A stretch of DNA of 36,764 nt, from IMG/VR virus record IMGVR_UViG_3300022221_000004, positions 1 through 36,764 of that record. One strand, 5' to 3'. The notes under the pieces were generated by a model that was not told where the DNA came from, ran no database searches, and saw only the letters and a program-made list of their open reading frames with translations. A program made the translations under genes and the position numbers. This DNA is from a virus. Of the stretch, positions 8,088-15,880 are shown in pieces (position 1 is the stretch's first letter; every line of letters starts with the position of its first letter).

Positions 8088-8999
8088 ATGGCAGCAGAAT
8101 TATTAAAACGTACATTTGCCTCAGAAATTACAGAGGCATTGCGCAAAGACAATTCATTCGTGCAATTCGCAAAGAATGATGACGCTTTTGTAAACAGCAA
8201 CAGCGTAGAATTACCACACGCAGGGGCAGACCCTACAATAGTAATAGATAGGGCTTCATTCCCTGGTACTATTACACAGCGAACAGATACAGCAACGCAA
8301 TACCTATTAGAAGAATTATCTTCTAATCCTACGCATTTGCAGTATAGTGAAGAATTGATTGTAGCGTATAACAAGAGAGCGTCAATTATGGACGGACATA
8401 TAAAGTCTATCCTTCAAAAGAAAGCAGATAGAATGGCTTTTAAGTGGGCGGAAAATGTAACAGGTGCAGGGCTAACGAATACCACAGGAACAGTAACTAG
8501 AACGTCAAGTGCTCCAGGTAGTACGGCCGTAGTGAAGAAAGTCGTTAAGGCTGACTTACTTTCTATAAGAGCAAAGTTTGACGGTGACGATATACCACAG
8601 GCAGGAAGAAAGTTAATTCTTAATTCTGCAATGTATAACGATATTTTAAATATTGATGATTTTACTCATGCTGATAAGTTAGGAATGTCAACAATTCCCG
8701 ATGGCATGGTCGGCAGGATATTTGGATTTGACATTTTTGTTAGATCATCTGTTAATCGTTACGCAACAGGTGGAGCAACAATAAAAGATACAGAGGCGGC
8801 CAATGTTATTACTGACTTAGGTGCTGGATTTGCTTGGCATCCTGATTTTGTTCGTAGAGCGCAAGGATCGGTTAAAGTGTTCTTAGAAATAGATAAGGCT
8901 GATTATTTCGGCTCTATTATGTCGGCAGCTTGTCGATTTGGAGGCTTAAACGCCCGTACAGATGTTAAAGGTGTTCAAGCATTAGTTGAAGCAGTATAA
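8088..8999 (+). CDS. Major capsid protein (HK97 fold, Mu-like)
   Basis: A 303-residue protein directly after the protease-scaffold gene. It shows an N-terminal helix, an E-loop-like stretch around residues 40-75 ('VELPHAGADPTI ... ASFPGTITQRTD'), the 'KADRMAFKWAENVTG' spine helix (about 112-126), 'GRKLILNSAMYNDIL' (A-domain, about 181-195) and 'GMVGRIFGFDIFVRSSV'. These are typical of the major capsid proteins that build the icosahedral shell. It may be the most abundant virion protein. Confidence 0.88.
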   Translation: MAAELLKRTFASEITEALRKDNSFVQFAKNDDAFVNSNSVELPHAGADPTIVIDRASFPGTITQRTDTATQYLLEELSSNPTHLQYSEELIVAYNKRASIMDGHIKSILQKKADRMAFKWAENVTGAGLTNTTGTVTRTSSAPGSTAVVKKVVKADLLSIRAKFDGDDIPQAGRKLILNSAMYNDILNIDDFTHADKLGMSTIPDGMVGRIFGFDIFVRSSVNRYATGGATIKDTEAANVITDLGAGFAWHPDFVRRAQGSVKVFLEIDKADYFGSIMSAACRFGGLNARTDVKGVQALVEAV

Positions 9000-9277
9000 T
9001 GTCTAAGAGGAGCAATAAAAGTTATTCAAAGCCAGAGCCTAAAGGCCAGCTTATGGATAATAAGGATGTTGCTGAAGAAAGTAAATCGGTTGTTCCTGGT
9101 GAAATATCAAGCCAGGAGCAAGCCGATAAGTTGGCAGCAACTTACGAAGGATTGAAGGGTAAGTATATCTATGTTGTTTCAGATAAAAACGTATTTGAAA
9201 ATGATAAGGAAGTTTACGCCCAAAAGTACGCAGCTAGAAAAGGGCTGGTAGTTTTCAAATGTAATAACAAAGAATAA
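8999..9277 (+). CDS. Small protein between capsid and sheath genes
   Basis: A 92-residue protein joined by TAATG at both ends. The first 45 residues are polar and low-complexity (Ser, Lys, Glu, Pro). The second half contains 'EGLKGKYIYVVSDKNVFEND' and 'KYAARKGLVVFKC', a small mixed fold. The position suggests a capsid-associated or connector protein. No family is recognised. Confidence 0.6.
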   Translation: MSKRSNKSYSKPEPKGQLMDNKDVAEESKSVVPGEISSQEQADKLAATYEGLKGKYIYVVSDKNVFENDKEVYAQKYAARKGLVVFKCNNKE

Positions 9278-10452
9278 TGGCAGGACTTAGCAGTATTACA
9301 TTTAATGTCGGTGAAGGTGGCCTAGGAAGGCGCACACCTAACCAAGACAAAATATCTGCTTTGCTGTTCTATAATAACACTTTACCAACAGGCTTTGCAG
9401 CCGATGACAGGGAAAAGAAAGTTTACACATTAGGACAAGCGGAAGCACTAGGTATTATTGAGGGATCGGTAAACCATGCGGTTGAATGGTATCATATTAG
9501 CGAGTATTTTAGAATTAATCCAGAGGGCGAATTATGGATAGGCTTTTATCCTGTTCCTGCTCTTACATATGATTATGCAGAAATAACAACGTTAGCAACA
9601 GCCGCAGCAGGTGAGATAAGGTTAATGGGTGTTTACAATGGCAATGATGAAGCTTTTGCAACAGCAGAAGTGACAAAAATGCAGACTCTTGTAGACGCTT
9701 TGGACGCTTTAGGCTATAATCTTAGCATTATCTATGCTGGTGATTTTAGTGCCGTAGCGGATTGGCTAGCAGTAGGCGATCTAAGGGCGTTAGCAGCTCG
9801 CAAAGTTTCGGTATGTGTAGCACAAGACGGAGGAGGTGCAGGAGCAGCGTTATACGCCTCAAAAGCTTATTCTATCACAGCTATAGGAGCGCAATTAGGG
9901 GCACACAGTAGGTCGGCAGTACAGCAGTCTATCGGTAACCCAGCTAACTTCAATATGAGTGACGGCACAGAGCTTGAAACTATTGCGCTGGCCAATGGCG
10001 ATGCAGCCAATGACCTAACGATATTAGCAAGCCTGAAAGATGATGGTTATTCAGTTATGCGAAAATATTTGCCAGAAATATCAGGAAGCTATTTTGAAAG
10101 AATACCAACATCAATACCAGCAACCAGCGACTTTGCTTTTATTGAAAACAACAGGGTAATAGATAAGGCGATACGCTTAACTCGTACGGTTATGACTCCA
10201 GAGATTCAGAAGGATTTACTTTTGAATGCTGACGGAACATTAACGGACGATGTTACGGGGTATTTTAGTGACATTGTAGGCACTAAGCTAGAGGCTATGG
10301 TAGCTAATGGCGAGATCAGCAATTATAATGTTCTGATCGACCCAGCGCAAGATGTTTTAGCTACGGATACAGTGGTAGTGACGATTCAGATTCTACCATT
10401 AGGAATAGCGGAATTTATAACGGTAAATATAGGACTTGTAACCAGTTTGTAA
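9277..10452 (+). CDS. Tail sheath protein (DUF2586-like)
   Basis: A 391-residue protein with alternating strands and helices. Features include 'SALLFYNNTLPTGF' near the start, an Ala-rich subtilisin-like inserted domain in the middle, and 'DDGYSVMRKYLPEISGSYFER' around residues 254-275, followed by a 'NRVIDKAIRLTRT' segment. This is the layout of contractile sheath proteins, and it resembles the DUF2586 group of Bacteroidota phages. The sheath contracts to drive the tube through the envelope. The next gene is a tube protein, as expected. Confidence 0.78.
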   Translation: MAGLSSITFNVGEGGLGRRTPNQDKISALLFYNNTLPTGFAADDREKKVYTLGQAEALGIIEGSVNHAVEWYHISEYFRINPEGELWIGFYPVPALTYDYAEITTLATAAAGEIRLMGVYNGNDEAFATAEVTKMQTLVDALDALGYNLSIIYAGDFSAVADWLAVGDLRALAARKVSVCVAQDGGGAGAALYASKAYSITAIGAQLGAHSRSAVQQSIGNPANFNMSDGTELETIALANGDAANDLTILASLKDDGYSVMRKYLPEISGSYFERIPTSIPATSDFAFIENNRVIDKAIRLTRTVMTPEIQKDLLLNADGTLTDDVTGYFSDIVGTKLEAMVANGEISNYNVLIDPAQDVLATDTVVVTIQILPLGIAEFITVNIGLVTSL

Positions 10453-10453
10453 G

Positions 10454-10891
10454 ATGGCAGTATTAGGAAAACCAACAAATATTAACGGTGTAGCTTATTC
10501 GCACTCTAATATAGTAATAAACATTCTAGGAGTGCCAATTATAGGTGTTACAGATATTTCTTATGCAGACCCTCAAGATATAGTGCCGAATTATGGCACG
10601 GGCAATAAGCCCATATCTGTAGGGTTTGGCAAAATATCGCCTGATGGTTCTATTACCTTGGAGATGGGTGAAGTTGAGAAACTTACGGCCGTTGCACCAG
10701 ATGGAAGAATACAAAATATAGGATTCTTCGATATTGGTGTTAACTTCTTAACCGAAGACGGGAAATTTGCTAGGCATAGACTAAAGCAATGCAGATTTAA
10801 AGGGCGTGCCGCATCAAGTGCAGTAGACAATAACCAACTTACGGAGGTTTTGGCGTTGCATATTAGCGACATCTCTTGGGATGGTAAATAA
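10454..10891 (+). CDS. Tail tube protein
   Basis: A 145-residue, strand-rich protein directly after the sheath gene. It has 'GITDISYADPQD'-type and 'SITLEMGEVEKL' segments and ends in 'VLALHISDISWDGK', consistent with the single beta-sandwich of contractile tube subunits. It would form the inner tube through which DNA passes. Family membership is judged by size, composition and position between the sheath and the chaperone genes. Confidence 0.72.
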   Translation: MAVLGKPTNINGVAYSHSNIVINILGVPIIGVTDISYADPQDIVPNYGTGNKPISVGFGKISPDGSITLEMGEVEKLTAVAPDGRIQNIGFFDIGVNFLTEDGKFARHRLKQCRFKGRAASSAVDNNQLTEVLALHISDISWDGK

Positions 10892-10911
10892 AATAAACTA
10901 AATATAATAAC

Positions 10912-11211
10912 ATGGAGAATTTAGATATTTATGAAGTAAAGCTTCCTAAAAAGCGAGGCGGTAAAGAGTTTTATAAAATAGAGCTCAAAGAGATTGACGA
11001 GGAAACCTATATCATGGCTTCCTCATTGGTGAAAGCTGGCAAAGACGTTGAGGCAACGAAAATGGTTTTAAAAGGTCTCCATGTTGGGGGTGATGTTATT
11101 GACGAGGTTCTAAACAACTTTATTGCTGTGCAGGCAGGAATGACAGTAGTTTTAGACCTTATCACCCCTATGGAAGTTGAGCTTAAAAAAAAATCCAACG
11201 TTACGAAATAA
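10912..11211 (+). CDS. Tail assembly chaperone, short (zero-frame) form
   Basis: A 99-residue protein between the tube and tape-measure genes, where the G/E-type chaperone always sits. The start 'MENLDIYEVKLPKKRGGKEF' leads into a helical body with 'AGKDVEATKMVLKGLHVGG', resembling small chaperones that coat the tape measure. The zero frame ends at TAA 11209-11211, 16 bases beyond an A9 run (11185-11193) that allows a -1 shift. Confidence 0.8.
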   Translation: MENLDIYEVKLPKKRGGKEFYKIELKEIDEETYIMASSLVKAGKDVEATKMVLKGLHVGGDVIDEVLNNFIAVQAGMTVVLDLITPMEVELKKKSNVTK

Positions 11212-11417
11212 AGGCAACATATAACAACGGCAGTGATAATGTTGTTTTAAACGGTTTGGACGATGAAAATGGATTTGAGCAAATGATAGCTTTGATCCAT
11301 TTTTATTTTGGTGAAGAACCTAAGAATTTAGATCGTTTTGCCGTGCTTTGGGGTAGGCTTGAATTTGCTTTGCAGTTTGATGGTAAGTTAAAGAAAAAAG
11401 AAGTAAAGATAGTATAG
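10912..11417 (+). CDS. Tail assembly chaperone, frameshifted fusion (G-T type)
   Basis: Slipping back by one base at A_AAA_AAA (11187-11193) joins the 99-residue frame to an open frame running to TAG at 11415-11417, giving a 168-residue product. The second part reads through 'NGLDDENGFEQMIALIHFYFGEEPKNL' type sequence (split here: NGLDDENGFEQ, then MIALIHFYFGEEP), with no early start codon of its own, so frameshifting is the way to express it. Lambda, Mu and P2 make the same kind of pair in this position. It overlaps the tape-measure start by one base. Confidence 0.78.
11185..11193 (+). other. -1 ribosomal frameshift site (A9 run)
   Basis: Nine As read in the zero frame as AAA AAA AAA provide a perfect A_AAA_AAA heptamer at 11187-11193. 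The codon frames on either side (position mod 3 = 1 before, 0 after) require exactly a -1 shift. Confidence 0.78.
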
Positions 11418-12982
11418 TGGCCGAAAATAAGAGCTTATATGTAATTGACTTAAAGGACGCTTTTAGCCCCAAGATAAAGCGTGCAGACGCTTCCTTCAAT
11501 AAGTTCGATAACAGCGTAAAGAAAGGTACTTCTAAGCAAGGAGGAATAGGAGGATTTGCCAGTATGATGTCGGGCGGTGTTCTGGCTGGTGGACTGGTCG
11601 CCCTTGCGGCTGGTGCTGTTCTGGCAGGAAAAGAGATTATAAGTCTTGGAGCTTCAATGGAGCAAACACGGGTAGAGTTTGAGGTATTGCTAGGTAGCAA
11701 AGGGGCGAGCAAGCAAATGATAGAAAACCTTAATGAGTTTGCAAATGTTACTCCCTTTGTTAATGACGCCTTATTGGATTCAACCAAAAAACTTTTAAAT
11801 TTCAAGTTCTCCCAAGAGAAGGTATTGCCCATTCTGAAAATGCTTGGAGACGTTGCAGGTGGCAACAAAGAAAAATTAGACGGCTTAACCACGGCTTTTG
11901 CTAGAACTTCGGCTAATGGTCGATTGATGGGTATGGAGCTTGACATGATGATAGATAGGGGCTTCAACCCTCTAAATAATATATCCAAAAAGACTGGAAA
12001 ATCTATCCTTGAACTTCGAAAAGATATGAGCAAAGGGCTTATAACTTTCGACCAAGTTCAGGACGCTTTTATTACGGCAACAAGTGAGGGAGGCCAGTAT
12101 TTTAATATGATGGATAAGCAATCTAAGACATTTAGCGGCCTAACCTCAACAATCAAGGGTAAATTAGGGTTAATGTTTACAACAATGGGAGAAGGATTCA
12201 CCAACTCTTTAAAACCTCTTTTAGAGGGATTTGTTGCATTCTTAGACATGCTCCCAAGGCTTAACCTTAAGCCGTTAGCTGATTCGTTTAGGATGGTTAA
12301 AAACATTTATATAGAAATGCTATCCCCGTTTAAAGAGTTTTTTGGCGGTCTTGATGCTAACCTTACACTTCTTGAATTATTTCAATTAGGTATTAACAGG
12401 CTAGCAGTTCTAATGAGAGTAGGACTAACGCCCTTTAGATTAATGGCTGCGGCTGTCTCTTTCCTGAGTCAGCCTTTTGAAGATATAGTAAAAGATTTAG
12501 AACCCGTTGTAGATGCATTTAAAGGGCTAGGAAATTTAATGTTTGGCGTTGTCTCGTTCAATCCAGCCATGATTGCAAAAGGTGTGAGCCAATTTAAAAC
12601 AGGATTTGGGAAGATTGCAAGCGGTGTAAAAGACCTTGCAACAAAAGAGCTTGAAGCTTATAGAGATATATTCGCAACAGGCCTGAAAGGAGAGACAGGA
12701 AAAGGCTTTGATATGGCAGCCCTCACAGATGTGAGCTTATTAAGGGGTGCAGGTGGTGCAAAAGGCGCAGGTGGCCCAGGAGCAAAAGGAACAAAAAGGT
12801 CAAGCATTGCAGGAATATCTAGTGGAGGCGTTAAAAATGTAGAGCTAAACATTGATAAGCTAATTGAGCAAATTAATTTTAATAACACGAATATAAAAGA
12901 AGATTTTGACACGCTAAAAGAGCAAGTAACCCGTATCTTAGTAGAGGCTAGTACAGACGCAACAAGACTAATAGGCACATAA
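11417..12982 (+). CDS. Tail tape measure protein
   Basis: A 521-residue protein starting at a GTG that overlaps the chaperone stop (TAGTG). A Gly/Ala-rich hydrophobic segment lies at residues about 48-80, followed by the 'SMEQTRVEFEVLLGSKG' tape-measure signature and long helices, with further hydrophobic stretches in the middle. A Gly/Ala-rich linker ('GAGGAKGAGGPGAKG') precedes a C-terminal helix. Tape-measure length sets tail length; 521 residues is short, so the tail is expected to be short for a myovirus. Confidence 0.85.
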   Translation: MAENKSLYVIDLKDAFSPKIKRADASFNKFDNSVKKGTSKQGGIGGFASMMSGGVLAGGLVALAAGAVLAGKEIISLGASMEQTRVEFEVLLGSKGASKQMIENLNEFANVTPFVNDALLDSTKKLLNFKFSQEKVLPILKMLGDVAGGNKEKLDGLTTAFARTSANGRLMGMELDMMIDRGFNPLNNISKKTGKSILELRKDMSKGLITFDQVQDAFITATSEGGQYFNMMDKQSKTFSGLTSTIKGKLGLMFTTMGEGFTNSLKPLLEGFVAFLDMLPRLNLKPLADSFRMVKNIYIEMLSPFKEFFGGLDANLTLLELFQLGINRLAVLMRVGLTPFRLMAAAVSFLSQPFEDIVKDLEPVVDAFKGLGNLMFGVVSFNPAMIAKGVSQFKTGFGKIASGVKDLATKELEAYRDIFATGLKGETGKGFDMAALTDVSLLRGAGGAKGAGGPGAKGTKRSSIAGISSGGVKNVELNIDKLIEQINFNNTNIKEDFDTLKEQVTRILVEASTDATRLIGT

Positions 12983-13542
12983 TGGCAATATTTACCTTAC
13001 CAAATAATCCTAATATATCAACAATAAGCAGCCATGCTAATTTGTTTCCAAAACAAACGGCAGAGCCTTCCGATACACCCGTTGCAACATCATATCTAGG
13101 AACGCCAATATATGACTTATTGATATTCCAAAATAAAGACACTGGCATATCCGAAGATATGAACTTGGCAGATGTGTTACTGACCGTTTCACAATCTAAG
13201 AATATTGTAAAAACACAAATAAGCGGCAGGGCTGGCACGGTTAAAGAGTACATTTCGCTAAATGATTTTCAGATAAATGTGCAGGGTTATTTAATAGGTG
13301 TAAACCCTAATGAATTTCCTAAAAACCTTGTAGCTCTATGGGAGCAATACATGAATTTAAACACTCAAATAAGCGTAGCCTCTAATTTCCTAAGCATATT
13401 TGATATTACCAGCGTAGTTGTTGACACTTTCAGAATTGCGCAACAGGAAGGCTTTAGAAATGCTGTTCCGTTTACCATGTCATTAATTAGTGATGAAGAC
13501 ATAGAATTACAACTTTCAGACGATGCTAATTCTACAATCTAA
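12982..13542 (+). CDS. Tail/baseplate protein (DUF6046-like)
   Basis: A 186-residue protein starting at TAATG after the tape measure. It has an N-terminal Pro/Asn-rich part and then 'KTQISGRAGTVKEYISLNDFQINVQGYL' type strands (KTQISGRAGTVKEY, then SLNDFQINVQGYL) and 'FRNAVPFTMSLISDED'. This pattern resembles a DUF6046-type tail protein found in Bacteroidota phages, probably linking tube and hub. It overlaps the hub gene by 20 bases. The exact role is inferred. Confidence 0.55.
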   Translation: MAIFTLPNNPNISTISSHANLFPKQTAEPSDTPVATSYLGTPIYDLLIFQNKDTGISEDMNLADVLLTVSQSKNIVKTQISGRAGTVKEYISLNDFQINVQGYLIGVNPNEFPKNLVALWEQYMNLNTQISVASNFLSIFDITSVVVDTFRIAQQEGFRNAVPFTMSLISDEDIELQLSDDANSTI

Positions 13543-14545
13543 CACAGAAATATCTGGCTATAATCTGGACTTTGTTACAGATGTAGAAATAACATCGTCT
13601 TGGGATAACTTAACCGATACAGCAAAGTTTACAATTCCCAAGAAATTAGTGTTTAAAAGAAAGGGCGAGGTTGTAGATGATATTGTAAGAGGGAGCACCC
13701 CTATTTTCGATATTGGCGACCCAGTAACGCTTAATGCTGGCTATCTTGGAGGGATTAACACATCGGGCATAACAGAAAGATTTAAGGGCTTTATTTCAAA
13801 TATCAATCCTAGTTTACCCATAGAGATGGAGTTTGAAGATGATATGTACAGCTTCAAGCAGTTGAAAGTAGGCAAATATTCGGTTAAGGGCAAAACAATC
13901 AGCGAGGTGTTAACCGCTATATTGCCAGAAGGTAGGAATGTAGAGGGTAGGGATTTTATAGGTAGTGACAGAAAGATAGGCTATATTAGGGTAAATGATC
14001 CAAGAACAACAATCGCACAATTATTAAAGCATTTAAAAGACAAGCATGGAGTGATAAGTTACTTTAGAGATGGCGTACTAATTTCGGGGTTTGCCTATAT
14101 TACAGAAAACCCAGGAGGAGCACCAACAAATCATATATTTAACGCTAGAAAAAATATTATAAATAGTGATAGTTTAGAGTATTCAAAAAAGGAGAATTAC
14201 AAAGTAAATTTAAAAGTAATTAGCACCTTTTTAGATAACACAAAAATTGAAGCTACCGCAGGCGATCCAGACGGTGACAGGCGGACTATCTATGTCTTTG
14301 AAGTGCCAGAGGCCGATTTACAAGAAAGAGCAGATCAGGAGCTTTTAAAATTCAAATATGAAGGGTTTAGAGGGTCTTTTGAAACATTCTTAGAACCGCA
14401 GGTAAAACACGGGGATAGTGTAACTTTGATAGATGATAGGATAACAGATAAAAACGGCACATACTTGGTAAAAAGCGTAGTTACTAGGTACGGTATTAGT
14501 GGAGGCCGTCAAATGGTAGAATTAGACAGATTGATAAGTGAGTAA
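13523..14545 (+). CDS. Baseplate hub protein (gpD/gp27-like)
   Basis: A 340-residue protein. The start 'GYNLDFVTDVEITSSWDNLTDTAKFTIPKK' type sequence (two beta segments, residues 11-42), 'DPVTLNAGYLGG' (about 75-86), 'GKTISEVLTAILPEG' (about 125-139) and 'KHGDSVTLIDDRI...GTYLVKSV' near the end are typical of hub proteins related to P2 gpD. The hub connects the tube to the spike. The next gene is spike-like, as expected. Confidence 0.65.
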   Translation: MLILQSNTEISGYNLDFVTDVEITSSWDNLTDTAKFTIPKKLVFKRKGEVVDDIVRGSTPIFDIGDPVTLNAGYLGGINTSGITERFKGFISNINPSLPIEMEFEDDMYSFKQLKVGKYSVKGKTISEVLTAILPEGRNVEGRDFIGSDRKIGYIRVNDPRTTIAQLLKHLKDKHGVISYFRDGVLISGFAYITENPGGAPTNHIFNARKNIINSDSLEYSKKENYKVNLKVISTFLDNTKIEATAGDPDGDRRTIYVFEVPEADLQERADQELLKFKYEGFRGSFETFLEPQVKHGDSVTLIDDRITDKNGTYLVKSVVTRYGISGGRQMVELDRLISE

Positions 14546-15053
14546 CGAGAGGATAAGATCGGCAATTAAAGGGATAGCCCAAAACGATTTTAAAGAAGAT
14601 TACGGCATTGTGTGCATTGTGGTTTCTGTAGATGTTCCCACTCTTACTTGTGAGTGTGAGCCAATAACGGGCGACTCTAATTTGCTTGATGTTCGACTGC
14701 AGACCGAAGCTGGCAACGGTGTTATAATGATACCAACCGAAGGGAGCAAGGTAATAGTTCAGCCGATTAACGACATGACGGGTTATGTTTCTATGTATTC
14801 GAGCCTTGACAGTATCCAACTATTAGACGGCACCTATGGCGGTCTGATAAAAATTAGCGATATTGTAGGAAAATTAAACAATTTAGAAAACGATATTAAC
14901 GATTTAAAAACCGTTTTTGGTAGCTGGGTAGTTGTGCCCTCAGATGGTGGCGCAGCATTAAAGACTATAACAACAACGTGGGCAACAAGTGCATTAACGC
15001 CAACAGTAGAGGCAGACATTGAAAACGATAAAATAACACATGGCAACACATGA
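14538..15053 (+). CDS. Baseplate spike protein (gpV-like)
   Basis: A 171-residue protein starting at GTG 14538, overlapping the hub gene by 8 bases. Residues 20-90 look like an OB fold ('YGIVCIVVSVDVPTLTCECEP', 'VIMIPTEGSKVIVQPIND'), followed by a helix and a strand-rich C-terminus. Such OB-fold spikes pierce the outer membrane when the sheath contracts. Position between hub and wedge genes supports the call. Confidence 0.6.
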   Translation: MSNERIRSAIKGIAQNDFKEDYGIVCIVVSVDVPTLTCECEPITGDSNLLDVRLQTEAGNGVIMIPTEGSKVIVQPINDMTGYVSMYSSLDSIQLLDGTYGGLIKISDIVGKLNNLENDINDLKTVFGSWVVVPSDGGAALKTITTTWATSALTPTVEADIENDKITHGNT

Positions 15054-15357
15054 TATTATATTAGATTCTAACGGATCATTTATTGCAAAGGATGGTGACT
15101 TTTTACAAGGTGACAATACTAACAATCTAATGTATTACAATATAATTAGCAGCGTTGGCCATTTTCGTAGTGCTCCATTGCTGGGTGTTGGCATAACAAA
15201 TTATTTAAATCAGGATATATTGCCCACCGTTATAGAAAGAAATATTAAAAGCTCATTGGCAAACGATGTATTTCCAAAGGCCAATGTAGACGCTTCCAAT
15301 TTTCCTGAGATCATAATAAATAAAGAGATAATAATAAATGTAAATGGAAACGATTAG
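15040..15357 (+). CDS. Baseplate wedge protein (gpW/gp25/Mu gp46-like)
   Basis: A 105-residue protein overlapping both neighbours by 14 bases. The 'DGDFLQGDNTNNLMYYNIISS' segment and 'SAPLLGVGITNYLNQ' (residues about 42-56) match the small wedge proteins of contractile tails, where a phrase like 'G..R..P..GVGL' is common. It probably binds the baseplate J protein, which here is encoded far upstream at 4346. Confidence 0.5.
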   Translation: MATHDIILDSNGSFIAKDGDFLQGDNTNNLMYYNIISSVGHFRSAPLLGVGITNYLNQDILPTVIERNIKSSLANDVFPKANVDASNFPEIIINKEIIINVNGND

Positions 15358-15877
15358 CACACTAGAAGGCCAGAATATCTGGGATATTGCCATTAGATAC
15401 CAAGGCAATACGGAAAATCTAGGTGCTATTGTTTCTCAATTCCAAGACATTGACACTCAAATACCTACGTTTACGCCTGTAGAAATAGATATTGTAGGCA
15501 GCTCGATAGTGGCGTTTTATGATAACAGCAATTTGCAGGTAGCTTCATTTGAAAGTGAGGTTTTCAATCAGGTAGCAATCGAGGTTAAAGCAGGAGATAT
15601 AACGCCTGTTAGTAGCGAGGCAATTAGTGTGCTTGATGGCCAAAATGCATGGGATTTAATTATTCAGCATTATGGCGATACCTCCAAGATGCGTGAGGTA
15701 ATATCGCAATTCAGCAACCTAGACATTAAAATAGCAGTATTTACAAGTTTACCAATAGTGCAGACCTCAAACAAAATAGTATCTTTGTTTAAAGCGAATA
15801 ATACGGCAATAGCCTCTTATCAGGGTGACGAAACAGAGGGCGGCCTTGATTATATCTTAGATTCTGAATTTGAATAA
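15344..15877 (+). CDS. Tandem LysM-like tail protein
   Basis: A 177-residue protein with two related halves. Residues 5-46 contain 'LEGQNIWDIAIRYQGNTENL' and residues about 96-135 contain 'LDGQNAWDLIIQHYGDTSKM', each followed by a 'QF..(L/I)D..I..FT' segment. The G-Q-N-x-W-D-(I/L) pattern with a following YxG is LysM-like. In contractile tails LysM proteins link the tape/tube to the baseplate. An internal duplication is clear from sequence; the precise role is inferred. Confidence 0.6.
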   Translation: METISTLEGQNIWDIAIRYQGNTENLGAIVSQFQDIDTQIPTFTPVEIDIVGSSIVAFYDNSNLQVASFESEVFNQVAIEVKAGDITPVSSEAISVLDGQNAWDLIIQHYGDTSKMREVISQFSNLDIKIAVFTSLPIVQTSNKIVSLFKANNTAIASYQGDETEGGLDYILDSEFE

Positions 15878-15880
15878 AAA

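Noticed and set aside
11320-12033. 237-codon open frame on the minus strand
   Set aside because: It lies antisense to the chaperone end and tape-measure gene, and its product is an improbable Ser/Leu/Pro mix. It is a shadow of the real plus-strand codons.
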